This document shows positions 52,532 through 64,000 of a stretch of 64,000 nt of DNA, in pieces; the first letter of the stretch is position 1; the number at the start of each line of letters is the position of its first letter. A program made the translations under genes and the position numbers. The DNA is from Scatophagus argus (taxonomy: Eukaryota; Chordata; Actinopteri; Scatophagidae). The notes below the pieces were generated by a model that was not told the origin of the DNA, did not search any database, and worked only from the letters and a program-made list of their open reading frames with translations. The stretch is taken from NCBI RefSeq assembly GCF_020382885.2, contig NC_058507.1, forward strand, positions 3,237,715 through 3,301,714. Direction: 5' to 3'.

Positions 52532-55500
52532 TCACAGCTTCTTCAGGCGGCTGTACATGTCTCTCTTGCTGCGCTCACCTGCCCAGGTACGACTCTTGAG
52601 GCGGAACTTCCTCAGGTCCTCCTTGAAGGCCTCGTGGTGCATCGGCCGGTAGGACTGAGGCTCGCACTGCGACTGCGCAGGAAGAGAACGAGACGAGACG
52701 AGGTCACAATACTGAGAGCATCAGAGACTCGAGACAAACTGCTCACTCAGCGTTTGGCGATGAAAGTGATGAAGACTATTTCATTTTTATTTGTCCGTTT
52801 TTATGAGTTGGTTAAAAAGTAAAATTCATAAATCATCACCACAAACAAGTGCAAAAGTGGATAATCCACTCCAAAAAAACTGCACACTTAGCACTGAGTA
52901 TCAGTTAGTGTTGCAGGTCTGCAACCTCTTTTTCACAGCCTGTTAGACGTGTGTGTGTGTGTGTGTGTGTGTGTGGCGTCGCAGTATTGAACATCAGGTG
53001 TTTCCTGTACATAAAGTGAACTGCTGCACATTAAGTGGTGGGATCAGAAAAGTCTACATGAGTCCTCCCCAACGTCACAGCCAGGAAATGTAGTTCACAA
53101 GCTCAATACGATGATTCAGTCAAGATCTGTGAACCTGCTACCACACGTGGAGCTCGTTTAAGTCCAACACCTCATCAGTATCAGCTTGAGACGAATGCAA
53201 CACAACACTAACCTGGAAATGATGAAAGAAGTCTTTGTATCCGCCCTTGAGGATGTAGAGTTCGGGGTAGTGGAGTTTGGGATACTCGTTCATGGCGCGG
53301 TCTCGCTCCCTGACGAAGCGGCACATTCGAGGGCCGCGCTCCGACGAGAACTCGCAGTGGAAGATGATGACGACGCGCTTGTCCGAGCAGGACGGGATGA
53401 TGGGCGTTTTGAGGAGGAAATCCTCCACCTGATCCTCCTGGTGCAGGTTCAGAGCTCCCTAAAACGACACAGACGAAACCCAACACATAATTCATAAAGG
53501 AACTGAACCAAGATGAAGCCGTTTAAATAAAATACCGGGAGATTCTCGCTCACCTTGATGTGTCCGCCCTCAAACTCGTAGGGGTAGCGGCAGTCGATGA
53601 CGATAACTTGCTCCACTAGAAGATTAAACTGGTCGGACACAGCTGCCACCATCTGAGAACCACACAGAACAGTTTATTATTGCATTTGGAAAACTGAATA
53701 TCGGCTGCATTTGTTCCACTGTGCACCTCCACCCACCGTGTCTGAGGTAATGTATTTGAGGTCTTGGTGTTTGCCATCCACTGTGGGAAGCACAAAAGGC
53801 TACAGGAGAAGCAAAGAAACTGATTAGTGGAGTTATTTAAAACACAGCTGAGTTATTAGTGTAACAGGCGTCACCCTCACCTTGGTGAAGTCTCCTATTA
53901 GCTCATTAGAACCGCCCTCGCCGTCCAGCAGCTTCTCAATCTCTGTCTGGCAGAAGGACTTGGACCGATGGAGCAGGGAGCAGCCCTGGAGGAAAAGGAG
54001 GGGAGAACTTCAGGAGGCAGTCGAGGAGAAAACGAGGTGGCCGAAGACTGTTGGTAAAGCTGGTGCCGACAGCCAGTCAGCCTCAGTGGATGATTTCAAA
54101 GGAGAAACACTGAAACACTAAGGCTCGACTTCTGTTACACAAGACCAGCTAGTTTCTATGACAAAAGCTGAAATAAAATGAGAGGTATTTATGACCTCGT
54201 TTCCCACAGTCCTCTAAAAATCACATTAACTCTGGGCTCACCATTCTTGGCGATTCGGGATTTTGTTCCAGGGTGGTGACCTGCGTTCCTGCCAGACTGC
54301 GTCGCCTTTTCACCCTGACAGGCGTGGTTTCGTCCGCAGGGCAGTCGGGACGCTTGACAGAGGGACGCGACACCGGATTGGGCATGGAAGGGGAGCGAAA
54401 CAGGCTCCGAGGCCGGCAGCGAATCACAGGCTGAGGGAGAGAAACACCAAACTCAGAAGTCCATTTGGATCTTGTGAACTTAAGAAACCGTGTCGGAGTA
54501 ACATGGTTGGATGAATACCAGCCCCTCGATTCACACTTACCGAGTCTTCCCCGGTGCTGTCGACCAGCGGGGCAGTGAGCAAGCTGGCCATTCCGCTCGG
54601 CATCCCAGAGTCATTCTGTAAGTGACAAGGGAGTGTTGGTCGACAAATATCATGTAGATAGTCCTCTTTTCTTTTCACTAGTATCTACCATCTGTAATCA
54701 AATCCATTCAACTACTTTATCCTTTCCGTGGATGTAACAGCAAGCGGCAGGGCCTCACCTCCATGTTGTCATCCAGTACATCCAGGAAGCCGTCGTCTTC
54801 GTCGTCATTTAGAGGTGAAGTGAGGGAAGAGGGTCTCAGGAACATGGGACTGGAGTCGTAAAAGTCGAGCTGCTGGACCGGAGGAGGTGAAGAAAACTAG
54901 GCAGGGGAAAGGATGCGGAGTGTTAGCATCTTTCAGGAAGCAAGTCAACATGACGCCCACTGATCCTTCACATGCGCACGTACCATGAGGGCCGGCGCTG
55001 AGTTGGGACGGCAGGCAAACGCCTCCTTCGCCTGGCCGCCGTTGAAGGAGCGCACGCGACACCGTGACACCGGCTTGGTTGGCTTCTTGAATTCAAAGCC
55101 CTCCTGGAGAAGAGGTGTTTTAAGAGTGAATCAATGCCGAATACTTTAAAGAGGCCTTTAAATGCACCAAACTGTCCAAATAGTGTTCAAGAAAATAAAA
55201 TCCTCTCTTAAGTTTTCCTGCAGCACTAATTCAATGGCTGGCAAAAATGATGTTTTTCCCACAGGCTTTCATCATCTGTTTGCAACCATAACCAACATTT
55301 TTCTAACAACAAGAGACAGACATAAAAGCCATTGTAAGCCAAATGATGCAATGCCTTTGCCATGGCAACAAATCAGCTGTCTGAGCATTACTGAAGTTCT
55401 GTGGTAGCTACAGGATCCAACCAGCCAAGAATCCAGATTCTGTTGTAGGTTTGTGTTCCAGCAAAGACATAAACTGCAGCACTGACCTCCGGCATGTTCT

Positions 55501-58237
55501 CCTTGTTGTCGCGTTCAGAGGAGGCATCGGTTGTTTGGGTTGGTTGTTGACCGAATATTCCATAGCGGTGAGAATCTGTTTCCTGTCTCTTCAGGGATGG
55601 ACTGAAGCTCTGGAGCTGGACCTGGCAGGGAGAAGGGGATGAGTCAGCAGAGGCCCAGCAACAGGCTGTCCTGTGGCTACTTTACACCCAAGGACATTTA
55701 GAACTAATTAAATATGAAAATCTGTCCTCAGGACAAAATTGTGTCAGCCAAATACAGCAGCAGGTTTATTTTATTTTGAGGCTTAAAAGTCAGCTGAGAT
55801 TCTTTCAAAAACTCAAATGTTGCTGTCATCCATTCTTCTCCTTTGGGTTTCATAATTTTATTATTATTATTTTTTTTTTTTTTAAAAAACACAAAACTAA
55901 ACATAATTAAAATAAGACAAAATTGTTAACAAAAACTGTAAACAAAAAAAACATGACAAATCAAATCTGCTTACTGGCAATGAGTTGATTCTTCGAATTG
56001 GCATCTTTCTATAATTGATAGAAGGGGAACAAAAAAACAACTGCAGTCAATGCAAATCAAACGAACGGGCAGACAGGCTGTTTTAATTTGAGGACATTTT
56101 AGGGCTTTCTGGAGAGCAATATTCTTCAAATAAGGAGAAACAATAACAACCAAACACCAGTTAATGATTTTAGGTTATTGACTAGAGTGCAACTTACTGG
56201 CTGACAACTCGGCTTGACTGCTGAATGGCCTTTTCAAACCTACGACAGAAAACATGACAAATCATTCAAAAGCCGTAGGAAAGACTTATACAAACAGCTT
56301 CAAACACAGCTAGTCTTCAAATGCTTGTTTTGAAATGCTTACACTGTAAAATCAAAAATTGTTGACAATTTTCTGTTGATCAACTCATCCATTTCATTCC
56401 AAAAAAAGTAACATGCCTTTAGAGTAAAATCAGTTGGAAAAAAAATGGCTGAAAGGCGCTCACTGAAAGTCACAAAACACCAAAGACAAAGAACCTGCAG
56501 CGAGATTAACGGTTGGACTAGAGGAAGCTGGATGAATGCAGAGGCAAGAGATGGTCTTTACATTGGAGTAGTGCCCACCTGTATGCTAAATGAGTGGAGT
56601 GCTCAGTGTGGGTGGGGGTAGAAGGGTGGAGGGGCAGAAGAAGGGATGCAGAGATCAGCTAATCTACCATATGCCTGCTTGAGCCAACGCCGCCAACCCC
56701 TGTTCTGCAAGAGCCCTTTGTTTGTTGACGAGAGAGCGTGTCCCATTCAATGCAGACCACAGGAGTGTGGGGGGGGGGGGGGTGCCCTCATTTCAATAAC
56801 CCTGATGCAGAAGAAACTCCAGCCCCCCTTTTCCCATTGAAATAACAGTGCATAGGCAGAGTGTGCCAAAACCCAGAGGGGGTGGGCTATCATTAAACCC
56901 AAGCGCGGGTAACATCCTCCCCCAGCCTGAAAAACTCCTAGCAACCAAGCAGCTGTAAAGGAGGTGAATGAGGTCTTGAGGACCAAATGCTGCTGTAAAG
57001 GAACTCGCACATCAGACTGTGGCAGATGTCTGCAGAGACTCGCCCAACTGAGAACTGAGAAAAGGGGCCACCCAAGATTAGCAAACCATGGGTATGCTGA
57101 CAAACTGGTCATGATAACCACCCTTTGTGCTGATAGGAACTGATACAAACTAGTCTTAATGTTTTAACTTCTGGATCTTCTCCAAACTGTTAAAGATCAC
57201 TTTTCACTGAGAAAATAAGTTGATTCCATAACATTCCATGTCTTTTTCACTTGATAACTTAACTTTCTTTAAGCCCTCATCAGTTAATCTTCTTAGCAAA
57301 ATGAGTGAAGCTGCCATCCTAAAGCTAACGGAAGAAACAATAATCCCACAGATGAGAAATGTTGCCTGGTTCAGCTGAGCCCAAGCGCAGGGTGGAGGTG
57401 GTGGGGGAGGAGGCTGGGGGTAAGCAGAGGGGCACAGCTCACAGGCTGATTGATTAGAGCAGACGTGATGAGGACAGTGCAACTTACGTGTCCTCCATTT
57501 CAACAGCGTCAATGGGGCTCGGGGGATCCATGCCGAGGCCTGAAGGAAGAGAATTTTTTTTGTCAGAGATCAATAAGAGCATCAGGTGGTGCAGCACATG
57601 GTGGGAATGAGGCACCAACAACCAGCTGATTACCAAAGCCTTATTATCACATGACCACATCTGAAGTGAAGGTGCAGGACTATGAAATAGGACTCAATAC
57701 AGGGCCCTCAGCAAACAATTCTAATAGCATCAGTTAGCACAGACAATAGCTGTTTAGTGGTGCTCACCAGCATCAGAGGAGACGTCAGATGCAAAGGAGG
57801 GAACCTTCTCAAGGGGTGCATGCTTTCTCCTTTTCGGGGTATCACATTGGCTGCGTGGAAAACGAATAAAGAGGACAATTAGAAATGTGGACGGCAAACA
57901 AGGCTTTGCATGCTAAAGAAAAAAAAGAGCTGGGACTCAATTAAGGTTTTGTTCATGAGGAAAACATCAGGTCCAATTAATTGATACAAGAAGTATTTGT
58001 AACATCAAACTCATAATAATACCTTCCGAGTACAGCTAAATTGTTCATGTCCAGGGTCAAATTGGTGACAGGAGACAACACGGTCGCGGGTCCAGGGGAG
58101 AACAGGTTCCTGCAGTGCGTGTTCTTTGTGCTCAGCTCGGGCAGAGAGAGCGAAGAAAACCCGAGGAGCTCACCGGGCCTCTTTTTCAAAACGATGTTCA
58201 CAGGACTGGTGCTTCCACACACGTTAAACGACTCCAT
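52532..58237 (-). CDS. cdc25b: M-phase inducer phosphatase 2 (Cdc25B), 15 coding exons
   Basis: Dual-specificity phosphatase that activates CDK1/2-cyclin by removing inhibitory Thr14/Tyr15 phosphates at G2/M; it shuttles between nucleus and cytoplasm. Coding exons, 5' to 3': 58237-58023, 57850-57768, 57539-57488, 56239-56198, 56008-55975, 55621-55487, 55103-54984, 54896-54759, 54615-54541, 54430-54242, 53985-53881, 53799-53737, 53652-53554, 53458-53213, 52672-52532. All introns are GT-AG and the phases join to 1737 nt, i.e. 578 aa plus stop; human CDC25B is 580 aa. Visible motifs: [17 protein letters not shown] (55-71), [15 protein letters not shown] (96-110), KEN box (182-184), DDGFLD degron-like motif (261-266), 14-3-3 motif RSPSMP (310-315), KRRRS (339-343), rhodanese-fold [12 protein letters not shown] (437-448) and catalytic HCEFSSER with Cys485 and Arg491. 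The conserved tail [12 protein letters not shown] lies near the C-terminus. The start ATG matches the family N-terminus. No defect is seen. Cdc25B rather than A or C is chosen from motif detail and from the neighbour ap5s1. Confidence 0.97.
52949..52974. repeat. (GT)n microsatellite in cdc25b intron 14
   Basis: About 13 GT units between coding exons 14 and 15 of cdc25b. Confidence 0.95.
53213..53458 (-). CDS. cdc25b: cdc25b exon 14: catalytic loop
   Basis: Encodes residues 451-532, the core of the rhodanese-like catalytic domain. It contains [28 protein letters not shown]; Cys485 is the nucleophile and Arg491 binds phosphate. [15 protein letters not shown] follows as in all Cdc25 proteins. 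The exon ends with donor CAG|GTTAGT. It is the largest coding exon of the gene and has many CpGs. Confidence 0.95.
54242..54430 (-). CDS. cdc25b: cdc25b exon 10: 14-3-3 site and basic NLS-like segment
   Basis: Encodes residues 299-361. [10 protein letters not shown] places Ser313 at the position of human Ser323, the 14-3-3 docking site controlled by p38/MK2 and CHK1. KRRRS (339-343) corresponds to the basic cluster containing the Aurora-A site Ser353 in human. The regulatory N-terminal half therefore keeps both its inhibitory and its activating phosphosites. Confidence 0.88.
54759..54896 (-). CDS. cdc25b: cdc25b exon 8 with DDGxxD degron-like motif
   Basis: Encodes residues 228-273, ending in an acidic stretch [16 protein letters not shown]. 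Human CDC25B has DDGFVDILES at the same place, described as a non-canonical beta-TrCP recognition motif for SCF-dependent turnover. The two aspartates, the glycine and the final Asp266 are all kept, so the degradation signal is probably functional. That part is inferred from the family. Confidence 0.85.
55975..56008 (-). CDS. cdc25b: cdc25b micro-exon (34 nt), exon 5
   Basis: This exon completes codon 131 and encodes [11 protein letters not shown] (132-142), which matches human IRRFQSMP just before the PV-linker. Without it, exon 4 (phase 2) cannot join exon 6 (phase 0) in frame. It is flanked by an acceptor ending ATTATAG and a donor GTAAGC. It is too short for ordinary ORF calling, so an automated model may skip it or invent a different acceptor. 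Confidence 0.88.
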
Positions 58238-58590
58238 CTTTAGCGGTCCAATTTGTAGAAATCCCGCAGACGCTGTGGCTTTGTGGTAGAATTACTTTGC
58301 TTTTCGGGTCGGAACGTGAGAATTAGCAAGACGGTCCAAACTTAAAGCTAACCCGGAAGCTAACCTGTCAGCTAGCAACAATTTAAGAAAACATTTCCAA
58401 ACATACGATCCGAAATACCGACTGGAAGTGACTCGGCGGGTCCGTGTGGAGTAAAACTCTCATTCAGTCTTGCTAAAGTACTAAAGCGACATAGTTGTTG
58501 TGTCTGTCAGAGAGCTGCAGCACAGTGTACTCCCTCTCTGACAGTCCCCTGGCTTCTGAGAAAAAGACACTGAGTCTGCTTGTATTTATG

Positions 58591-58660
58591 TTCAAAATAG
58601 AAGCTCCGGAGCGGCAATCTTTCAGCCAATCAGCGCTGTTGTTACATCCAGTTGGCCAAT
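58591..58660 (-). promoter_or_regulatory. cdc25b: cdc25b promoter: paired CCAAT boxes plus CHR-like element
   Basis: Two CCAAT boxes (58626-58630 and 58656-58660 on the plus strand, read as ATTGG on the gene strand) have starts 30 bp apart, about three helical turns. On the gene strand they are followed by TTTGAA (58596-58591), the CHR core. A TATA-like ACATAAATAC lies just after. An E2F-like GCGCAAAA is nearby at about 58665. NF-Y pairs plus a CHR are typical of DREAM/MuvB-controlled G2/M genes, which fits cdc25b. No clear CDE is seen. Confidence 0.6.
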
Positions 58661-59280
58661 CAAAGCGCAAAACGACTCTCCGCTGTTGTCCTCTCGCCGG
58701 ATGAGGGGGGGGATAGGATGTGACACAATCCTTTAAAATTTCCATCTTTCTTCTCAGATATCTTTTGTTCTCATATATTCAACAAATACTCCAAAAAATA
58801 ATACGTCAAAAAAGTGTATTCTTCACTGATAAACTTACCTGCGTTCAGGACATTTTTTAAAAAAAACATTTGTGGAAAAAAAAATTCATATGGTTGCTGA
58901 TAAGATGTTAGGAAAAAATGAGCAAAACAGGACAGAGTTTTGCAAAATGTCTCTTAAATTACAAAATGGCTGCCTTGCTGCCTTGTCTGTATGTCCAATC
59001 ATAAAAACACAGTATATAACTTCTGAAGTATACACATTGGAAATGAATTTAAACCGAGGTTCAAATGTTTCACACATGTAATCTGAGATCTTTATGGCAT
59101 GATTCTCAAAGCAGGATATATCAGCTCCAAACTTATGTACCTGTAAGCCTATACATAATTCCACAAATTAAGATACATTAAATTATCTAAATCAATTCAC
59201 ACATGAAAGGGAAATGAAAGGTTATTGCATCATCTCATCATATTAAGAGGCAGATAAAAGTTTAGACAGTATGTGAACAT

Positions 59281-59505
<225 letters not shown>

Positions 59506-59764
59506 ACTTTGTCCTCTTACATACTCTCTCATCTTTGCCGCATTTTGGTGGTAAAGCACATTGTGGCCTGACGGTGTAAATGCATACCAGTAACAGCAGC
59601 CAAGCACATACGCCTCCCACACAAAGTGACTCAGACAAAAGAAATTGGTTTTTCACTGATGTAATACTTAATACTTCCTTTCTGCTGTTTCTCCCATCTT
59701 CTGTGCCACCAACATGCGCATTCGTCTCCTCTCTACAATCACTCTAAAACTGCAGATTGTTTTT

Positions 59765-59900
59765 AATGTAATAGAATGCCTTTTATTGTCACTATACTGA
59801 TGTACAATGAGATTAAAAGCCAAACTCCACAGTGCAAACAGTGTAAACATAGAATAAAGTAAGAATAAACAATAACAATATACAAATAGATAGCTGACCA
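59765..59900 (-). repeat. Dispersed repeat, retroposon 3'-end-like
   Basis: 'ccttttattgtcactatact', then 'gatgtacaatgagatta' and 'cagtgcaaacagtgtaaaca' match a frequent teleost interspersed repeat. Read on the minus strand it ends in a TGACAATAAAAGG tail, as in LINE/SINE 3' ends. Boundaries approximate. Confidence 0.5.
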
Positions 59901-62900
59901 ACTTTATGCACTGACTACTGAAAGGTTGGTTTTGGTTCCTGAATGTGTACTGATGTGTTCGTATGTGGTTTGCATTTGTGGGCGCCTGTGCGAGTTGTTG
60001 TGCGAGCCTAGGTGTTAGAGTGAGCAGGTTATAAAGTGGTTTTAGTTACATTTTCTTACATCACACATCACTTCTTGTCGTTAATGTGAGAAAAATCGCA
60101 ACTTAAGATCCAGAACCCACTTAAAACAGTTGAAAAAAAAACATTGTCACAAATGTAAAAAATAAAGCATAGAACATATGGTTATGAGGAGAAGCAATCT
60201 TATACATTTCTCAAACTGTTTTAGTTTTTAGTGTATTTGTAGGGTGAATAATGAATTGGTCTAAACAAGTTCTGGCGGCTGCATGTCCCAGCACAGACAC
60301 ACATGATGTCACCTACAGACGTCTTCTTCAGGACTCCATTTTGTTAGTTTAAAGTCGTACTTAATCTACAAACAAGAGTACAAACCAGATGTTTGTAAAG
60401 TCAAAAACAGACTGCTGACCAACAGGCCCACACCAGCATGAAACCAGCTCAACCAGACTGCTGAGGGAGTCTAACAGACCAGTTACCAGTGAAAACAGTA
60501 TTTGGCCTGAGGTGAGTTTGTGTGAAGTTTGTGTTTGTGGTCCTGCAGCTTTTCCTTGAGTCTCCGTTTGATTAATTTCTGAACACTTCAAGCAGAACTC
60601 CATGCTGCTCATACTGAATTTACGAGGCTGAATGTGCAGTTATGTGTAATTCAGAGTCTGGTATCTTGTCAGGTAGGCAGCACCCATTTTAGCACAACAA
60701 CAGTGCTTTAGTATTCCAACGAGAAGCTCTTTCATATCTTTGGTTTGCAGAAAAGCCACCGTTCGCTGGGACAGTCCTTATTCAGCTAACGTATCTGTGT
60801 GATTGGCATCTCAAATGTAAATCAAGTTTAATGAACTTCCTTAGAGAGGTACGAGCACAGGCCTGTGATGCCGAGCTCCACACCCCACATCTCAAAAGAG
60901 GAGACAAAAGGGGGGAGAGAGAGAGACTCACCCTAAATAAAAAACTTCAGTCCTCACCACACCTGCGCATAACTGACACAACACACAAATGAGAGATGGG
61001 CCAGATTAACAGAGTACTCATAAAATACACAACTATTGAAGATTACATATTCATAATCACATTACTCTTCATCCTTCACTGTGCTCATTGGTTATTTCTG
61101 CTCATGAGTCATTGGTTTGTTATTTATGAAGCTATTCTGGGCAAACTCTCTGCGGACCTGTTTCAGATATATTAACTGAATTCATGACCTCAGAGTACTG
61201 TAAAAACAGAGCTGGGGGTTGACATTAAACACTCCAGTCATGTGGAACAATCTGTAGAAAGACAGACAGAAAATTAATCAGCAACAATTTTGTTTCTCCA
61301 ACAAGAGAATTTTTTTGCTTGTCTCTGCTTTAAGCTACAGACGCACCAAACCGACATCAAACAGCTCGTCTGCCTCTGTCGATGTTGTCCCAGGTTGCCT
61401 GTGTCTGGGTCAAAAAGCTGCACCTGAACACACCACAAAGACTACTGATGGCGCCGAAGTGCTTTCCTCAGTTCCATTCTTCTTCTCATGCACTGACTCG
61501 CTTAGCTGAACATCCAGTCAGAGTGATTTCTTTCACCGGTTGCCTGGAATAAAAATAATAAAAAAACTTTAAAAACTTAAAACTGTACTACAAACATTCA
61601 AAACTGTCAGCCAGAGCTCGCAAACACAGCTTTTAAAATAGTCCATTGGTTTTACCCGCCAACCCCAAGGCTAAGATGGAAGAATTAGTATACCTGGTTT
61701 TACTTTAGTAAATACTGCCATAAAAATACTCCCCGTATAAACTTTATTACTGCAGTGTTATTGTTGTTCATCTTATCTCTATTTAACTCACACAGTTATT
61801 CACTCAAACACACACACACTGTGTGGCTATCTGCAGGGATTGTGGCACCACAATTATAACTTCCGTAACCTGTAACTGGAACATTCCCCAATGGCCTCAG
61901 CACTCAACAACCTGCACTGCTTTACAAGCCTACATTTACAGCAGCTGGCGGAGGGTGTAGCTACAAAGGAGGAAGAGCTTCACACTCACAAACACAAAAA
62001 CACCCAGTTGCTCAGTAAAGTTAGGTGGGAAGCACAATTCTCAAGGTGACCTTTGAGGGCAGGAACTGAGGCGCTAACTGAATTCGACTACCTTCCTGCA
62101 AGAAACAACAAGAAGTCAGAGTCTCACTCCGGTTTGATTCTAGTTGTCAGAAGACAGTGGACACTGACAGACGACCAAACAGTGCAGGGTACTGATGGGG
62201 GCGATTCAACGAGCGTTTGATTGGACACTCAATCTGAACGTTTGCATTTGTCTTATCTGGAAATGCGTTGCCGCCGCAGCATTAACATTGACACTAGTTC
62301 AAACGGGTCATTAGCACAGACTCATTGGCAGCTACACTACAGATCAGCCAGACTGTCACATGGACAGAGGACACAGGTAAATGATAACACCACACTTGGG
62401 TTAATTAACATCACAAGCTGCTCGCAAGAAAAACATCTCAGAGCTTCATTCTACAGCTGGTCTCTGCACTGCAATCACGGCTGTTAATGAGCTTCCTTCC
62501 ACAAGATCTTACTTAACTTGGGCAAACAAAATCCAAAACGTCAATATCACAATTTCAATATCGAAGTTTTTCAGACATGCTTGCCAAAAAGCTGTCACAT
62601 TATGTATTTTCTCACTGTAGTTCCCCTCCTGTGTAGCCCAGTATGAGCTCTGTGGTCCACAAAGTAAAAAGCACAAAGAAACTCTCTCCTGCTTCACACA
62701 ACCATCAAAGTTTGGCCTAGAAATGATGCATTAGTTTAATCCCCTGACCCTTGTGGTTTTGTGTGATAATCGAGCAAAGTTGGGGGAAGTACTCAGAAAA
62801 AGGTTTTACAAAAGTACAAAAGCATTATCGATGCCAATGTTATGTTTGATAAAAATGAAGCTACAGCTAGCTGGTGAGTAGCTTAGCAGGGGCAGATCCA

Positions 62901-63752
62901 CAAGTCGTTTTCCCCATTAGCCACCTTAATGCTAGGTGGCTAAGCTAATTGCCTAATTCCTTGTAGCTTCACATTTATCTTGCAGACATGAGAGTGGTCG
63001 GTCTTCTCATCGGACTCTAAGCAAGATGAAGCCCATTTCTCAAATTGAGAGCCATTCCTTAAAATATTTTCCCAAAGTTTTGCCTCAGCAGGCTGTTTCT
63101 GGTTTCCTGCCAGCCCACTTTTCAGATAAGAGGATTTTCAAGATAAGCTTTTGCAAACTGAGCTGTTGCAGATATGTTGCCAAAACATTGTGTTTCTAGT
63201 AAACCACAGGAGGACTTGGGCCACCACCACAAAGCTGACTGCATCCAATGTAACATGATCTTTTATAAGGTCTTCTGGTCTCGTGCTGGTTTTCATTTAC
63301 TTTGCACAAGCATGCAAATGAGAAAGAGTGAGGATGATTATTGAATGACTGGGTAACTTCCTCATCTTCACCATCAAGACAGATGAAAAAACATACTTTA
63401 TGAATCTGAAAACCCATACAGGACATGTTGTGGATGCTCTGAAACTGCATCAACACATCTGTGAGTTTAATATGTAACCACACAGACTTTTCCTCCTCTC
63501 CAGGACTGCAGCACGTATGCATGGAGACGGTCAGGCAGCCACTGCTTCCCCCATTCATCCACACTATTGTTCCCTCTTATTGTCTTCACTAGTGTCAATG
63601 CACAGTCTCCCTCGGGATGGGTCAGCCCTCCACCTCCACACACACGCAGTAGATAACCTAACCACCCGTGTTGTATTCTTCTCTCTCTGAAATGAAACCT
63701 CATTAGATTTCCTTGTGTGAAGATCTTCCTCCTCCTCCTCCTCCTCTAACAG

Positions 63753-64000
63753 GCTGGCGGAGGGGTCGGTCTCCGCTACAGGTGCTGCTGATGGCGACTC
63801 TCCAGCGAGCGTTTCCAGGATTGAATTTAGCTCCAGCAGTCTGGGGGGCAAGTGTCAGCTCTCTGTGGTCCTCCTCGGACGGAGCCGTCTCCGGCCTCGG
63901 TGCTGGGGCGAGCTCCTCAGCCTCTCTACAGAGCTCATAACTGCTCGGGCTGCTTTATCTGAATGTGTCTCCCTTCTCCACTTTCGAGAAAGCCGACTTC
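63753..64000 (+). CDS. Possible internal exon of an unidentified gene, cut by window end
   Basis: The plus strand has a strong acceptor: a CTTCCTCCTCCTCCTCC tract, then TAACAG at 63747-63752. After it one frame stays open to the window edge (82 codons, starting LAEGSVSATGAADGD and containing ELLSLSTELITARAALSECV). The sequence is GC- and CpG-rich. The opposite strand also offers an open, plausible stretch (LLELNSILETLAG followed by an acidic run, 63840-63720), so the strand is not settled. I recognise no family. Confidence 0.25.

Noticed and set aside
55600..55621. Alternative cdc25b acceptor at CCAGAG inside exon 6 to fix the phase
   Set aside because: It would drop conserved residues; the micro-exon at 56008-55975 solves the phase and matches the family.
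55971..56153. 60-codon minus-strand ORF over cdc25b exon 5
   Set aside because: Wrong frame; the real coding segment is the 34-nt micro-exon in another phase.
62221..62487. Plus-strand open stretch ending in a donor-like GTAAAT
   Set aside because: No acceptor with a convincing pyrimidine tract, no ATG in good context and no recognised homology.

Overview
The window is nuclear DNA from a vertebrate, almost certainly a bony fish. The evidence is split genes with GT-AG introns, many (CA)n arrays, Tc1-like inverted-repeat transposon derivatives, and teleost-type SINE and LINE fragments. Only two protein-coding genes can be reconstructed with confidence. Both lie on the minus strand in the right-hand third, and most open frames elsewhere are chance or repeat-derived.

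Genes. cdc25b (58237 to 52532, minus) can be rebuilt as 15 coding exons giving 578 residues. All exon joins are in phase, one micro-exon is only 34 nt, and the HCX5R phosphatase loop is intact. ap5s1 (46895 to 43380, minus) has three coding exons giving 200 residues, the same length as the human protein. The order and orientation cdc25b then ap5s1 match human 20p13. The two genes are functionally unrelated: one is a mitotic CDK activator, the other a small subunit of the AP-5 endosomal adaptor. Their link is conserved position.

Layout. From 1 to 43.4 kb there is no recognisable coding exon. This part holds microsatellites, a 28-bp minisatellite (5.0-5.3 kb), degraded LINE and SINE copies (11.8, 12.8, 31.8, 35.5 kb), three deletion derivatives of one Tc1-like family (7.1, 33.6, 39.0 kb), an orphan CpG-rich block at 28.6-29.2 kb that may be a promoter or first exon, and TAATTA-rich blocks that look like distal regulatory DNA. 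ap5s1 fills 43.4-46.9 kb. A (TTATA)n array and a CTCF-like site lie just upstream of it. The interval 47.1-51.5 kb shows no gene, and 51.5-58.7 kb is cdc25b with its 3' UTR and promoter. From 58.8 kb on there is a Bkm-type GATA/GACA array at 59.3 kb, another dispersed repeat at 59.8 kb and, at the right edge, a possible internal exon of an unidentified plus-strand gene.

Limits. Homology calls come from recognising protein and repeat families by eye. UTR ends, promoters, CTCF sites and regulatory blocks are motif-based inferences.
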